Positions 43,009 to 50,971 of a stretch of 64,000 nt of DNA are shown here, in pieces. The first letter of the stretch is position 1, and every line of letters starts with the position of its first letter. The notes under the pieces were generated by a model. It was given only the letters and a program-made list of their open reading frames with translations, had not been told where the DNA came from and ran no database searches. This stretch comes from Xanthomonas sp. SI (GTDB lineage: Bacteria; Pseudomonadota; Gammaproteobacteria; Xanthomonadales; Xanthomonadaceae): NCBI RefSeq assembly GCF_014236855.1, contig NZ_CP051261.1, positions 1,736,001 to 1,800,000 on the forward strand, written 5' to 3'. The translations under genes were made by a program, and so were the position numbers.

Positions 43009-44061
43009 TCAGGTCCCCAGCATGCGGCGCAGCGATTCCGGATCGGCGCCGCTGTCGGCAAAGTCGTCGAAGGCGCGTTCGGTCACCCGGATGATGTGCT
43101 CGCGGATGAACGCGGCACCCTCGCGTGCGCCGTCTTCCGGATGCTTCAGGCAGCACTCCCACTCCAGCACCGCCCAGCCCGGGAAATCGTATTGCGCGAA
43201 CTTCGAGAAGATCGCCTTGAAGTCGATCTGGCCATCGCCGAGCGAACGGAACCGTCCCGGACGATCGATCCAGTCCTGGTAGCCGGCATAGACGCCGCTG
43301 CGCGCGCTGGCGCGATACTCCGCGTCCTTGACGTGGAAGATGCCGATGCGCGCGTGATACCGGTCGATGAAGCCCAGGTAGTCCATCTGCTGCAGCAGCA
43401 GGTGGCTGGGGTCGTACAGGATCTTGGCGCGCGGATGATGGTCGACCACCTCGAGGAAACGCTCGAAGGTCGCGCCATCGTGCAGGTCCTCGCCCGGGTG
43501 AATCTCGAAGCACAGGTCCACGCCGCAGGCGTTGAAGGCATCCAGGATGGGGCGCCAGCGGCGGCCGAGTTCGGCGAAGGCTTCCTCCACCAGCCCGGGC
43601 GGGCGTTGCGGCCAAGGGTAGAAATAAGGCCAGGCCAGCGCGCCGGAGAACGTGGCATGCGCCGTCAGCCCCAGGCGCTGGCTGGCCTTGGCGGCCAACA
43701 GCAATTGCTCCACCGCCCACGCCTGGCGTGCGGCGGGATCGCCGCGCTTGTCCGGCGGCGCGAAGCCGTCGAACAGGTCGTCGTAGGCGGGATGGACAGC
43801 GACCAGTTGCCCCTGCAGGTGTGTGGACAGCTCGGTGATCTGCAGGCCGTGCCCAGTCAGCATGCCGGCGACGTCGTCGCAGTACGCCTGGCTCTGCGCG
43901 GCCTGGGCCAGATCGAACAGGTGGGGCGCGCTGGTCGGTACTTGTAGGCCAGAATAGCCCAGGCCCGCGGCCCACTCGGCCAGCGTGTCCAAGCGATCGA
44001 AGGGAGGTGTGTCGCCGATGAACTGCGCCAGGAACAGCGCCGGACCCTTGAGCGTCTTCAA
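43009..44061 (-). CDS. Cytosolic sugar-isomerase/epimerase-like TIM-barrel protein
   Basis: Xylose-isomerase-like TIM barrel of 350 residues, first gene of the minus-strand sugar operon. I place the start at the TTG at 44061 (M)KTLKGPALFLAQFIGD; the open frame continues upstream but would then run through the LacI operator. Metal-site segments are LCFEIHPGEDLHDG, ILYDPSHLLLQQMDY, IGIFHVKDAEY and WAVLEWECCLKHPEDGAREG. There is no signal peptide, so it acts in the cytosol on the imported or reduced sugar. It is 27 bases from the transporter gene. Confidence 0.88.
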   Translation of the reverse strand: MKTLKGPALFLAQFIGDTPPFDRLDTLAEWAAGLGYSGLQVPTSAPHLFDLAQAAQSQAYCDDVAGMLTGHGLQITELSTHLQGQLVAVHPAYDDLFDGFAPPDKRGDPAARQAWAVEQLLLAAKASQRLGLTAHATFSGALAWPYFYPWPQRPPGLVEEAFAELGRRWRPILDAFNACGVDLCFEIHPGEDLHDGATFERFLEVVDHHPRAKILYDPSHLLLQQMDYLGFIDRYHARIGIFHVKDAEYRASARSGVYAGYQDWIDRPGRFRSLGDGQIDFKAIFSKFAQYDFPGWAVLEWECCLKHPEDGAREGAAFIREHIIRVTERAFDDFADSGADPESLRRMLGT

Positions 44062-44076
44062 CGTGATTCGCCCTGA

Positions 44077-44090
44077 TGCAATCGATTGCA
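44077..44090. promoter_or_regulatory. LacI-type operator TGCAATCGATTGCA, copy 2
   Basis: Same perfect 14-base palindrome as at 35373-35386, 15 bases before the TTG start of the minus-strand operon and 65 bases before the divergent regulator gene. It could control both directions, including autoregulation. Confidence 0.82.
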
Positions 44091-44155
44091 TTATCGTAGC
44101 ATCGCCTCCCGCAAGACCCGTTGTGCACTGCACAGCAGAAAGAAGAACTGACGTC

Positions 44156-45160
44156 ATGGCCACCATTTACGACATCGCAAAGCACGTCGGCGTCTCCGCC
44201 GGCACGGTGTCGCGCGCGCTGTCCCGGCCGGAGAAAGTCCTGCCGGCCACGCGCACGCGCATTGAGCAGGCCGCCGCCGCGCTGGGCTATGTTCCCAACA
44301 CGGTCGCCAGGACGCTCAAGACCCAGCGCAGCGGCAAGATCCTGGTCACAGTGCCGGACATCGCCAATCCATTCTTCGCGCAGATCCTGCAGGGCGCGGA
44401 GGAAGCGGCGCAGGCCGTCGGCTACGCGGTCCTGCTGGGCGATACCCAGCATCAGCCCGACCGCGAGGAGCGCTACGCGCAGATGCTCCGGCGCAACGAA
44501 GCGGACGGGCTGATCGTGCTGGGGCACCGCCTCCCGCCGACGGCGCGCGAGATCGTCAAGCAATTGGGCACCGCCGCGCCGGTGGTCAACGGCTGCGAGT
44601 TCGACCCGGCGCTGGGCATCCCCAGCGTCCACATCGACAACGCGGCCGCCGCGCGCGCGGTGATGGAACACCTGTACGGACTGGGGCACGAGCGGATCGC
44701 CGTGGTGGGCGGCCCGTCCGACAATCCCCTGCACCAGCAGCGACTGGAAGGGGCCCGCGCCGCCGGCAAGGCGCGCGGCCGCCTGCGCAACCTGAGCGTG
44801 GTGCCGGGCGATTTCTCCGTGGAATCCGGGCATGCGGCAGCGATGGCGCTCTTGGCCCGCGCGCCGGTGCCGACCGCGATCTTCTGCTTCAGCGACCAGA
44901 TGGCGCTGGGCGCCCTGGCGGCCTGCCGGGACCTGGGCTTGCGCGTGCCGGACGACCTGTCCATCGTCGGCTTCGACGACCTGGCGTCATCCAGCTACCT
45001 CACGCCGCCATTGACGACCATCCGCCAACCCATGCGCGAGATCGGTATCCGCGCAGTCAACCTGCTGCTCGCCATCATCGAAAATGTGGACGTGCCGCTT
45101 CAGCAGACGCTGGATTTCCGGTTGATGTTGCGCGGATCGACCGGTGCGCCGAGGGAGTAG
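44156..45160 (+). CDS. LacI-family transcriptional regulator
   Basis: DNA-binding repressor of 334 residues. The helix-turn-helix TIYDIAKHVGVSAGTVSRAL (residues 3-22) is followed by the hinge helix near PNTVARTLKTQRSGK and a periplasmic-binding-like ligand domain (ILVTVPDIANPFFAQILQG, FCFSDQMALGA, VGFDDLASSSYLTPPLTT). The start is the ATG at 44156; the frame is open further upstream with no support. It is divergent from the sugar operon, and the palindrome between them, repeated before the facing operon, is its likely binding site. The inducer is probably a sugar or glycoside from the pathway. Confidence 0.95.
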   Translation: MATIYDIAKHVGVSAGTVSRALSRPEKVLPATRTRIEQAAAALGYVPNTVARTLKTQRSGKILVTVPDIANPFFAQILQGAEEAAQAVGYAVLLGDTQHQPDREERYAQMLRRNEADGLIVLGHRLPPTAREIVKQLGTAAPVVNGCEFDPALGIPSVHIDNAAAARAVMEHLYGLGHERIAVVGGPSDNPLHQQRLEGARAAGKARGRLRNLSVVPGDFSVESGHAAAMALLARAPVPTAIFCFSDQMALGALAACRDLGLRVPDDLSIVGFDDLASSSYLTPPLTTIRQPMREIGIRAVNLLLAIIENVDVPLQQTLDFRLMLRGSTGAPRE

Positions 45161-45268
45161 ATGACGGCAGGGCGCAACGGCGGCTGTTGGCGCAGTCCCC
45201 GATAGTACAGTGGCGTGGCATCGCGAAACGCACTCGGTGCGAAGCATCGCGATGGCGCAACACCTCTC

Positions 45269-45949
45269 TCAGGCGCGCACGCGCTTGCGCGCCGCAGGTT
45301 TGCCGGCCGGGCGTGCCGCGGCACTGGTCTTCTGCCGTGGCGCGGCGCCAAGCAGGAACTGCTCGACCGCGCGTTGCGCCATCTTGCGCACCAGCGCTGG
45401 CGCCAGCGGCGGCGGATCGCGCTGGTAGATGCGCACGTCCACTTCCGCGGTGAGCAGTGCCAGGAAGTGCAGGGCGGCGATGGTCGGGTCGGTCTGGCGC
45501 AGTTCGCCGCGCGCCATCGCCGCTTCCAGCACCGCGGCCACCGCCACCACCGATTCGCTGGGACCGGCCTGGTAGAACAGCTGCCCGACCTCGGAGCGGC
45601 CGGCCTCGGCCACCACCATGCGGTAGACCGCGATGGCGACCGCATCGTTGCTCACCACCTGCAGCATGCATTCGCCGAAGCGCAGCAGCATCGCATGCAG
45701 GTCGCTCTTGCCGGCCAGCGGCGCCTGCAAGCGCCGGATCGCGTCGGACAGATGCACGGTCGCCGCGGCGCGGACCACCGCGCCGAACAGTTCCTGCTTG
45801 GACGCGAAATAGCCGTACAGGGTGGCCTTGGAGCCGCCCATCCGTTTCGCCAGTTCGTTCATCGAGGCGCGTTCGTAGCCCAGTTCCTGGAACAGTTGCG
45901 TCGCCGCCTCGACGATGGCCTCGCGTCGGGCCTCGGTCCGAACCTTCAT
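45269..45949 (-). CDS. TetR-family transcriptional regulator
   Basis: Repressor of 226 residues, divergent from an S9 peptidase gene. The start is the ATG at 45949, with GGAGG six bases upstream. The N-terminal helix-turn-helix is ATQLFQELGYERASMNELAKRMGGSKATLYGYFASKQ, cut here as one TetR domain at about residues 10-50; the rest is a helical ligand domain with a basic C-terminal tail (KTSAAARPAGKPAARKRVRA). No efflux operon is adjacent. A perfect 17-base palindrome in the divergent spacer is a candidate operator. Confidence 0.92.
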   Translation of the reverse strand: MKVRTEARREAIVEAATQLFQELGYERASMNELAKRMGGSKATLYGYFASKQELFGAVVRAAATVHLSDAIRRLQAPLAGKSDLHAMLLRFGECMLQVVSNDAVAIAVYRMVVAEAGRSEVGQLFYQAGPSESVVAVAAVLEAAMARGELRQTDPTIAALHFLALLTAEVDVRIYQRDPPPLAPALVRKMAQRAVEQFLLGAAPRQKTSAAARPAGKPAARKRVRA

Positions 45950-46080
45950 TGCGCCTCCTAAAGTGAACCCAACTGTACATTTTTCTTGGCGGTGGGGAAA
46001 TGCGCTTCCAGCCTCGAACCACGCAACGATTCGCCGGAACCGGCGGGCGTGCCTGTGACAGTCGGCGCTGCGACCCGCAG

Positions 46081-46097
46081 CGGTCCACAGTGGACCG
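46081..46097. promoter_or_regulatory. Candidate TetR operator, 17-base palindrome
   Basis: CGGTCCACAGTGGACCG is a perfect palindrome around a central A, lying 132 bases from the TetR start and 193 from the peptidase start. Nothing else in the 340-base spacer 45950-46289 was recognised. Confidence 0.45.
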
Positions 46098-46289
46098 AAC
46101 GACCCCTGTTGCACGCGGTCCTTGCTATGCGCGCGCATGACATCGTGCCTGGGCGGATCCTGGCCGGGCAGGTGTAGCGTTGTGCCCGGCGATTTTCTTG
46201 CGATGGTCGGCGCTGGTCCGCTTTCGCGAAGCACGCGCCGTATTACACTTTCGCCCGCAAGCCAAACCACATGGATACAGGGGATCAGG

Positions 46290-48281
46290 ATGAGCGGGAG
46301 ATTGGGTGCAGTCGCGTTGTGCTGTGTGCTGGGGATGGGCATCGGAATGGGGAGCGCGCAGGCGCAGGTGGACCTGGCGCCGTTCCTGATGAAGGAACAG
46401 GTCGGCGAGCTGAAGCTGTCGCCGACCGGCGAGTATTACGCGGCCACCGTGCCGCTGGCGGACCGCACCGCGCTGGCGGTGATGCGCCGCTCCGACAACA
46501 AGATCGTCGGCAGTTTCTCGATGGAGAAGAACACCCATGTCTCCGATTTCGAGTGGGTCAACGATACGCGCGTGTTGTTCAATATGGACATCAAGATCGG
46601 GGCGATGGACGAGCCGCGTTCCACCGGCGAACTGTTCGCCATCAATGCCGACGGCAGTGCGGCCGAGCTGCTGGTGGGCCAGCGCGTCACCGGCAATGGC
46701 CCGGGCACGCTGATCCAGACCAAGAAGGTGGAGGACGTCATCGCGCACATGGTCGGCCGGTTGCCTGGCGACGACCGCAACGTGGTGATCCAGGTGCGTC
46801 CGTTCAGCGTCAACAAGGATCCGTACAGCCGCAGCGAGGTGCTGGACGTGTACAGCGGCCGGCGGCGGCCGCTGGTCGGCTCTCCGAAGGTGCGCAGGGC
46901 CGATTTCTACAGCGACGAGCAAGGCAAGGTGCGTTTTGCCTCGGGTGCCGATGCAGACAATGCCAGCAAGCTGTTCTACCGCGACGCGCAAGGCGGCGAC
47001 TGGCGGCTGATCAACGACGAGAACCTCAGCCATCATGCCGAAGCGCCGATCGGCTTTTCCGAAGACGGGCGCACCGCGTATCTGCAGGTCGAGCAGGACA
47101 AGGGCAGCGACGCGATCGTGGCCTGGAACGTGGACAGCAACGAGCGCAAGGAGGTGGCACGCGATGCCCTGGCCGACCGGTACCGGGTCATGTATCGCCA
47201 CGGCACCCGCATTCCGGTGGGAATCCAGGTGCTGGCCGACAAGCCGCGTAGCCTGTTCTTCGACCCGACTTCGCCCGAGGCCAAGACCCAACGCTCGCTG
47301 GAGGCCGCGTTCCCGGGGCAGGCGGTCTTTGTGACCTCCAGCACCCGCGATGGCCGGCTCAACCTGGTGCAGGTGCAGTCCGGGCGCAATCCTGGCGAGT
47401 TCTACCTGTTCGACACCGTGGCGAAGAAGGCGGACTTCGCATTCGCCAGCCGTGCCGCGTTGCAGCCGCCGAAGCTGGCCGAGGTGCGGCCGATCGCATT
47501 GCAGGCGCGCGACGGCCTGCAGCTGCACGGCTTCGTGACCCTGCCTGCGGCGGCTGCGTCCGGCAAGGTGCCGATGGTGGTGATGCCGCATGGCGGCCCG
47601 TTCGGCGTGTTCGACGATGGCCTGTTCGATCAGGATGCGCAGATCCTGGCCAGCGCCGGTTATGCGGTACTGCAGGTCAACTATCGCGGTTCGGGCAACT
47701 ACGGACGCGCTTTTCACCAGGCAGGTGGCGGGAAATGGGGCGGCGCGATGCAGGACGACGTGACCGACGCCACGCGTTGGGCGATCGCCCAGGGCATCGC
47801 CGATCCTGCGCGTATTTGCATGTACGGTGCCAGTTACGGCGCCTATGCGTCGCTGATGGGCGTGGCCAAGGAACCATCGCTGTACCGCTGCGCGGCCGGC
47901 TACGTCGGCGTCTACGACTTGCCGATGCTGTACGTCAGAGGCGACACCTACCAACGCGACTCCGATCAGACGTTTCTGCGCGAATGGGTGGGATCGAGCG
48001 CCGAACTGGCCGCGGTGTCGCCGGTCAATCTCGCCGACAAGATCAAGGTGCCGGTGTTCCTGGCGGCCGGCGGCGAAGACGAGCGTGCACCGATCCAGCA
48101 TTCGAAGAAGATGGAAGCGGCGCTGAAGAAGGCCGGCGTGCCGGTGGAGACGCTGTACGTGCCGACCGAGGGCCATGGCTTCTACACCGAAGAACACCGC
48201 CGCGAGTTCTACACCAGGCTGCTGGCGTTCCTGAGCCGCTCGCTGGGCGGCGCGCAGGCTGCGCCGGCGCCGGCGCGCTAG
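46290..48281 (+). CDS. S9-family (prolyl oligopeptidase-like) peptidase, secreted
   Basis: Exported serine peptidase of 663 residues with a signal peptide ending near GSAQAQ. The start is the ATG at 46290, with GGGGAT upstream. The N-terminal half is a beta-propeller-like region; the C-terminal alpha/beta hydrolase has MPHGGPFGV (oxyanion region), the nucleophile in GASYGAY (Ser515), an acid near GGEDERAP and the histidine in EGHGFYTEEH. Such enzymes cleave short peptides or dipeptides from the N-terminus. A 21-codon copy of its C-terminus recurs at 50909. Confidence 0.92.
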   Translation: MSGRLGAVALCCVLGMGIGMGSAQAQVDLAPFLMKEQVGELKLSPTGEYYAATVPLADRTALAVMRRSDNKIVGSFSMEKNTHVSDFEWVNDTRVLFNMDIKIGAMDEPRSTGELFAINADGSAAELLVGQRVTGNGPGTLIQTKKVEDVIAHMVGRLPGDDRNVVIQVRPFSVNKDPYSRSEVLDVYSGRRRPLVGSPKVRRADFYSDEQGKVRFASGADADNASKLFYRDAQGGDWRLINDENLSHHAEAPIGFSEDGRTAYLQVEQDKGSDAIVAWNVDSNERKEVARDALADRYRVMYRHGTRIPVGIQVLADKPRSLFFDPTSPEAKTQRSLEAAFPGQAVFVTSSTRDGRLNLVQVQSGRNPGEFYLFDTVAKKADFAFASRAALQPPKLAEVRPIALQARDGLQLHGFVTLPAAAASGKVPMVVMPHGGPFGVFDDGLFDQDAQILASAGYAVLQVNYRGSGNYGRAFHQAGGGKWGGAMQDDVTDATRWAIAQGIADPARICMYGASYGAYASLMGVAKEPSLYRCAAGYVGVYDLPMLYVRGDTYQRDSDQTFLREWVGSSAELAAVSPVNLADKIKVPVFLAAGGEDERAPIQHSKKMEAALKKAGVPVETLYVPTEGHGFYTEEHRREFYTRLLAFLSRSLGGAQAAPAPAR

Positions 48282-48299
48282 TCGCTGGGGGGTGTCCTC

Positions 48300-48378
48300 G
48301 GTGCTGATGTGCAGCAAGCGCATCAGCACCTGCAAGCCGCGAAAGCCGATCCGCGGCCCGACGCATGGTCGGGCCGCG
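48300..48378. other. Two perfect hairpins in the convergent spacer
   Basis: GGTGCTGATG (48300-48309) pairs with CATCAGCACC (48321-48330), and CGCGGCCCGAC (48352-48362) pairs with GTCGGGCCGCG (48368-48378). They lie between the ends of the S9 gene and the truncated transporter. Neither has a clear T-run, so termination is possible but not shown. Confidence 0.5.
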
Positions 48379-48408
48379 ACTCGCGCGTAACGACTACGGT
48401 GCCGAGGC

Positions 48409-48868
48409 TCAGCGCACCCCGGGGTGCATCATCCGCCGCAGCAGCGGCGCGGCCAGGAAGGCCAGTACCGCGCAACCCACGCCGATCCACTGCATCAGCC
48501 AGAACAGGTGCGCGTACTTGGCGGCGGCGTCGGCGATGTTCAGCGTTTCGCCTTCGGGCACGTCGATCGCGGCGAGCTTGCCGAACAGCGCGGCCAGCGC
48601 TTCGGAGAACGCTGTGGCCAGGAACCAGGTGCCCATCATCAGGCTGACCACGCGCGGCACCGCGAGCTGGGTCACCGCCGACAGCCCGACCGGCGACAGG
48701 TACATCTCGCTGGCTTCCAGCACCAGGTAGGCCAGCACCAGCCACCACACGTTGGCCATCTGCCCGCTGGCGCCGACCTGTTGCGCGGCCAGCGCCAGCG
48801 GCACGAACGACAATCCCTGCCAACAACAGGCCCATGGCCGACTTGGACGGCTCCAAGCCGCTGCATCT
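48409..48868 (-). pseudogene. Truncated and frameshifted POT peptide transporter
   Basis: The minus strand encodes the C-terminal 150 or so residues of a POT-family transporter (FVPLALAAQQVGASGQMAN to MMHPGVR), nearly identical to the intact gene at 51156-52922. Relative to that gene there is one extra base near 48818 that breaks the frame, and homology stops at about 48868, where the island starts. It has no start and cannot make a transporter. Confidence 0.9.
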
Positions 48869-48911
48869 GCGCACGCCAGGAAAGCGGCTTCGACGCCGCT
48901 GGATGGGATCG

Positions 48912-50477
48912 TCAGGCAAGCTGCCGAACGAAGCGCTCCAGCCAAAGGAACGAGATCAACGGCGCCGTCAGCGGACGTGCGCGCGTCGCCACCAACTCGT
49001 CCAGCAGTTGGAGTACAGCGTCTCGGTCGACCAGGCCCAAGTCGGCAAGGGCGCACTCGCGCAGCTGCATGGCGATCGTCTTGGCGTGATGGGCGATCAA
49101 TTCAGGGAGAACATGGGCGAAGGTTTCTTTGCAATAGTTGCGTGGAAATATTTCGCCTACGTTGGCCCGTAAATACCGCCACATCGTTTCCCGGTCTTTG
49201 CGGCTCTCAAGAGGCAGGCGCCGACAAAAAGAAACCAAATGTGGATCGCTTAACGGATTGACCGGCCAAAGACCTCGCCGGAGCAGATGGGGAGCCTGAC
49301 ACATACTCGAAGCCAGCACCGATGCAGATAACGGGCCGACGGGAGCGTCAAATCCATTGACCGACCGTGATGAACTGAGCGCTCGGGGCGTCAACAACAA
49401 TTCCGCGCGACGCTTGGCTTCTGCGGCCACAATGCCACTCTGGCTGCCGGTGGGATGGTCCTCATTCCGGTACGTCGGGAACAGCTGGTCTCCGCCAAGG
49501 CCGGTGAAAAGCCGTTCGCTGCCTTGCGCTTGCGCGCTGTCCCACAAACTTTCGAACGCTTCGAGATAGAACTCGGCAAGTGGATAGTCCGGTCGGCTCG
49601 CGCTTGGCTGTAGATCGAGCGTCGGCGGGAATGAATCGATATTTACGCTCGTATCGCGAAGGCCTAGCTTTTCGACAAGCATGCGGCGGCGTTTGGCCTG
49701 GGTTTGACTGTATCCCTCATCGAGCAAGATCCCCAGGCTTGCGATGTTGTCATGCGATCGGGTCAGGGCGCACGCAACGGTCGCCGAGTCCATGCCCCCA
49801 CTCAACTCGACGGCCATTTGTTTCGACGCGGGTCGAATCGAAACTGCACGATGCAACAGTTGCTCGAATTGCTCTATGCCGTGGTCGATCAATGCTTCTT
49901 CGGAAGGCGATACGGTTTCAGCAGGCGAAGGATAGACGTAACGTACCTTGCCTGGCTCCGCGTAAAGCGTGGCGCGTTCTGTCAGCATGAGAACGCCAGA
50001 ACATAATTGCCTCGCGGAATAATCTGCGCCGAGCGCGAGGCGCCGACTGGCCATCTCCAGATCAATGGTGGTGGGCCGGGAAAAAAAGTCGGCCAGATCA
50101 TAGGAGATTTCTGCTGTGTCATCGGTGAGCCGGCAATAGACTGGCGCCGATCCGAGAAGACCTGCGCGCAACTTCAGTCGGCATCCGGCCTGAGCCACTT
50201 CGATCATCAGATAATCAAGCGGCCATAGAAGGGCCTCTTTGTATAGTTGGTTGAATCGATCGGCATCGACCAATGCACCCGTCGCGTTTTTTTCCCATTC
50301 GACATCCCTGCAACGCTCGCGCACCGTGGCGAACCACTGTCCCTGGGTGCGGACCACGACGGTTTCCACAGCGGAGTGACAGTACGGCGCAATCTGGCTG
50401 TTCCCGAGACACAGGGTGTTGTTCTGCCACGCCGGCGGTTGCGCCAGGTCGGAAAAAGCAATGTTGGCCTTGATCAT
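48912..50477 (-). CDS. Asparagine-synthetase-like enzyme, possible lasso-type RiPP cyclase
   Basis: ATP-dependent amide-forming enzyme of 521 residues. The C-terminal synthetase domain has the PP-loop VELSGGMDSATVACAL at about residue 225 and GLGGDQLF at about 313. The N-terminus is MIKANIAFSD, without the Cys2 nucleophile of true glutamine-dependent asparagine synthetases, as in lasso-peptide cyclases. A 54-residue precursor-like gene lies 113 bases upstream, separated by a strong hairpin. No protease or recognition-domain gene (the lasso B proteins) is present in the window, so a complete lasso pathway is not shown. GC content is visibly lower than the flanks. The C-terminus lies just inside the left repeat junction. 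Confidence 0.85.
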   Translation of the reverse strand: MIKANIAFSDLAQPPAWQNNTLCLGNSQIAPYCHSAVETVVVRTQGQWFATVRERCRDVEWEKNATGALVDADRFNQLYKEALLWPLDYLMIEVAQAGCRLKLRAGLLGSAPVYCRLTDDTAEISYDLADFFSRPTTIDLEMASRRLALGADYSARQLCSGVLMLTERATLYAEPGKVRYVYPSPAETVSPSEEALIDHGIEQFEQLLHRAVSIRPASKQMAVELSGGMDSATVACALTRSHDNIASLGILLDEGYSQTQAKRRRMLVEKLGLRDTSVNIDSFPPTLDLQPSASRPDYPLAEFYLEAFESLWDSAQAQGSERLFTGLGGDQLFPTYRNEDHPTGSQSGIVAAEAKRRAELLLTPRALSSSRSVNGFDAPVGPLSASVLASSMCQAPHLLRRGLWPVNPLSDPHLVSFCRRLPLESRKDRETMWRYLRANVGEIFPRNYCKETFAHVLPELIAHHAKTIAMQLRECALADLGLVDRDAVLQLLDELVATRARPLTAPLISFLWLERFVRQLA

Positions 50478-50528
50478 GGCTACTCGGCTGCCTGCGATCG
50501 GTGTCGTGCGGTCATCGCGTTTTCGAAC

Positions 50529-50560
50529 AAAAGAACGCCGCCTGATGGCGGCGTTCTTTG
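50529..50560 (-). terminator. Hairpin between precursor and cyclase genes
   Basis: AAAGAACGCCGCC and GGCGGCGTTCTTT (50530-50559) form a perfect 13-base stem with a four-base loop, followed on the minus strand by TGTTCG after the stem's T's. It probably ends most transcripts after the precursor gene, giving more precursor than enzyme, a common RiPP arrangement. Confidence 0.7.
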
Positions 50561-50590
50561 TCGCGACGTCTTGATGGAAGCGCCGTCGTT

Positions 50591-50755
50591 TCAGCCGCCT
50601 GGCTGTACCGAGTACCAGCGGGAATCTTCGCCAAGATATGGCTTCATCTCGCAGACGCCCGGCGCCGCGATATTTTGCATGGGCTCGTCGAGCTGAATGG
50701 CGAACGGGTTGGATTGGGAATCTTGTTTCTCAAGTTTGGCATCTTGAATTTTCAT
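50591..50755 (-). CDS. Candidate RiPP precursor peptide, 54 residues
   Basis: Small gene with an excellent ribosome site (GGAAGAGGAG seven bases before the ATG at 50755); a longer frame to 50818 lacks one. The N-terminal part is charged and leader-like (MKIQDAKLEKQDSQSNPFAI), the C-terminal part is rich in Gly, Pro and aromatics and ends SRWYSVQPGG. It has one Cys (35) and acceptor-type acids Glu36, Glu43 and Asp44. The threonine usual two residues before a lasso core is not present, so neither cleavage site nor ring can be assigned. Context (own promoter, hairpin, then an asparagine-synthetase-like gene) is the main support. Confidence 0.7.
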   Translation of the reverse strand: MKIQDAKLEKQDSQSNPFAIQLDEPMQNIAAPGVCEMKPYLGEDSRWYSVQPGG

Positions 50756-50799
50756 CACGAAGCTCCTCTTCCTGAATATCGCCATGCGGCGACGGACAG

Positions 50800-50828
50800 A
50801 ACCTAGCACTGTGTCCATGGCATGACAA
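50800..50828 (-). promoter_or_regulatory. Predicted promoter of the precursor gene
   Basis: On the minus strand TTGTCA (50828-50823) and TAGGTT (50805-50800) are spaced by exactly 17 bases, 45 bases before the precursor start. Confidence 0.5.
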
Positions 50829-50908
50829 GTTTGGACGGCCGGGCCACAGTCTCGTCTAAAAATATGGAATCAAGCGCGTCAATTGCCGATCTGCATCTGA
50901 AGATGCAA

Positions 50909-50971
50909 CGCCGCGAGTTCTACACCCGCCTGCTGGGGTTCCTGGGCACGTCACTGGGCGGTGCGCAGGCA
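50909..50971 (+). pseudogene. Remnant of the S9 peptidase 3' end
   Basis: Encodes RREFYTRLLGFLGTSLGGAQ, which matches the C-terminus of the intact S9 peptidase (RREFYTRLLAFLSRSLGGAQ) at 48199-48261. Nothing of the rest of the gene remains upstream; the low-GC island begins there. Confidence 0.85.

Larger units (their letters stand above)
48199..48868. repeat. Left copy of a duplicated peptidase-end/transporter-end segment
   Basis: Contains the last codons of the S9 gene (RREFYTRLLAFLSRSLGGAQA) and, on the other strand, about 150 codons of the 3' end of a POT transporter gene. The same arrangement recurs at 50909-51605 in the same orientation. Coding parts are very similar, the spacer between them is not. 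The two copies bracket the island 48869-50908. Confidence 0.8.

Noticed and set aside
43009..44166. Longer start for the first minus-strand sugar gene
   Set aside because: The extension would code through the operator palindrome and lacks a ribosome site; conserved sequence begins at KTLKGPALFLAQ.
40628..44833. Single 1,401-codon minus-strand frame
   Set aside because: Only its last 374 codons are a gene (Gfo/Idh/MocA); the rest is the wrong frame across three other genes.
48912..50477. True asparagine synthetase (AsnB)
   Set aside because: No N-terminal Cys2 glutaminase nucleophile, shorter divergent N-terminal half, and a precursor-like gene upstream.
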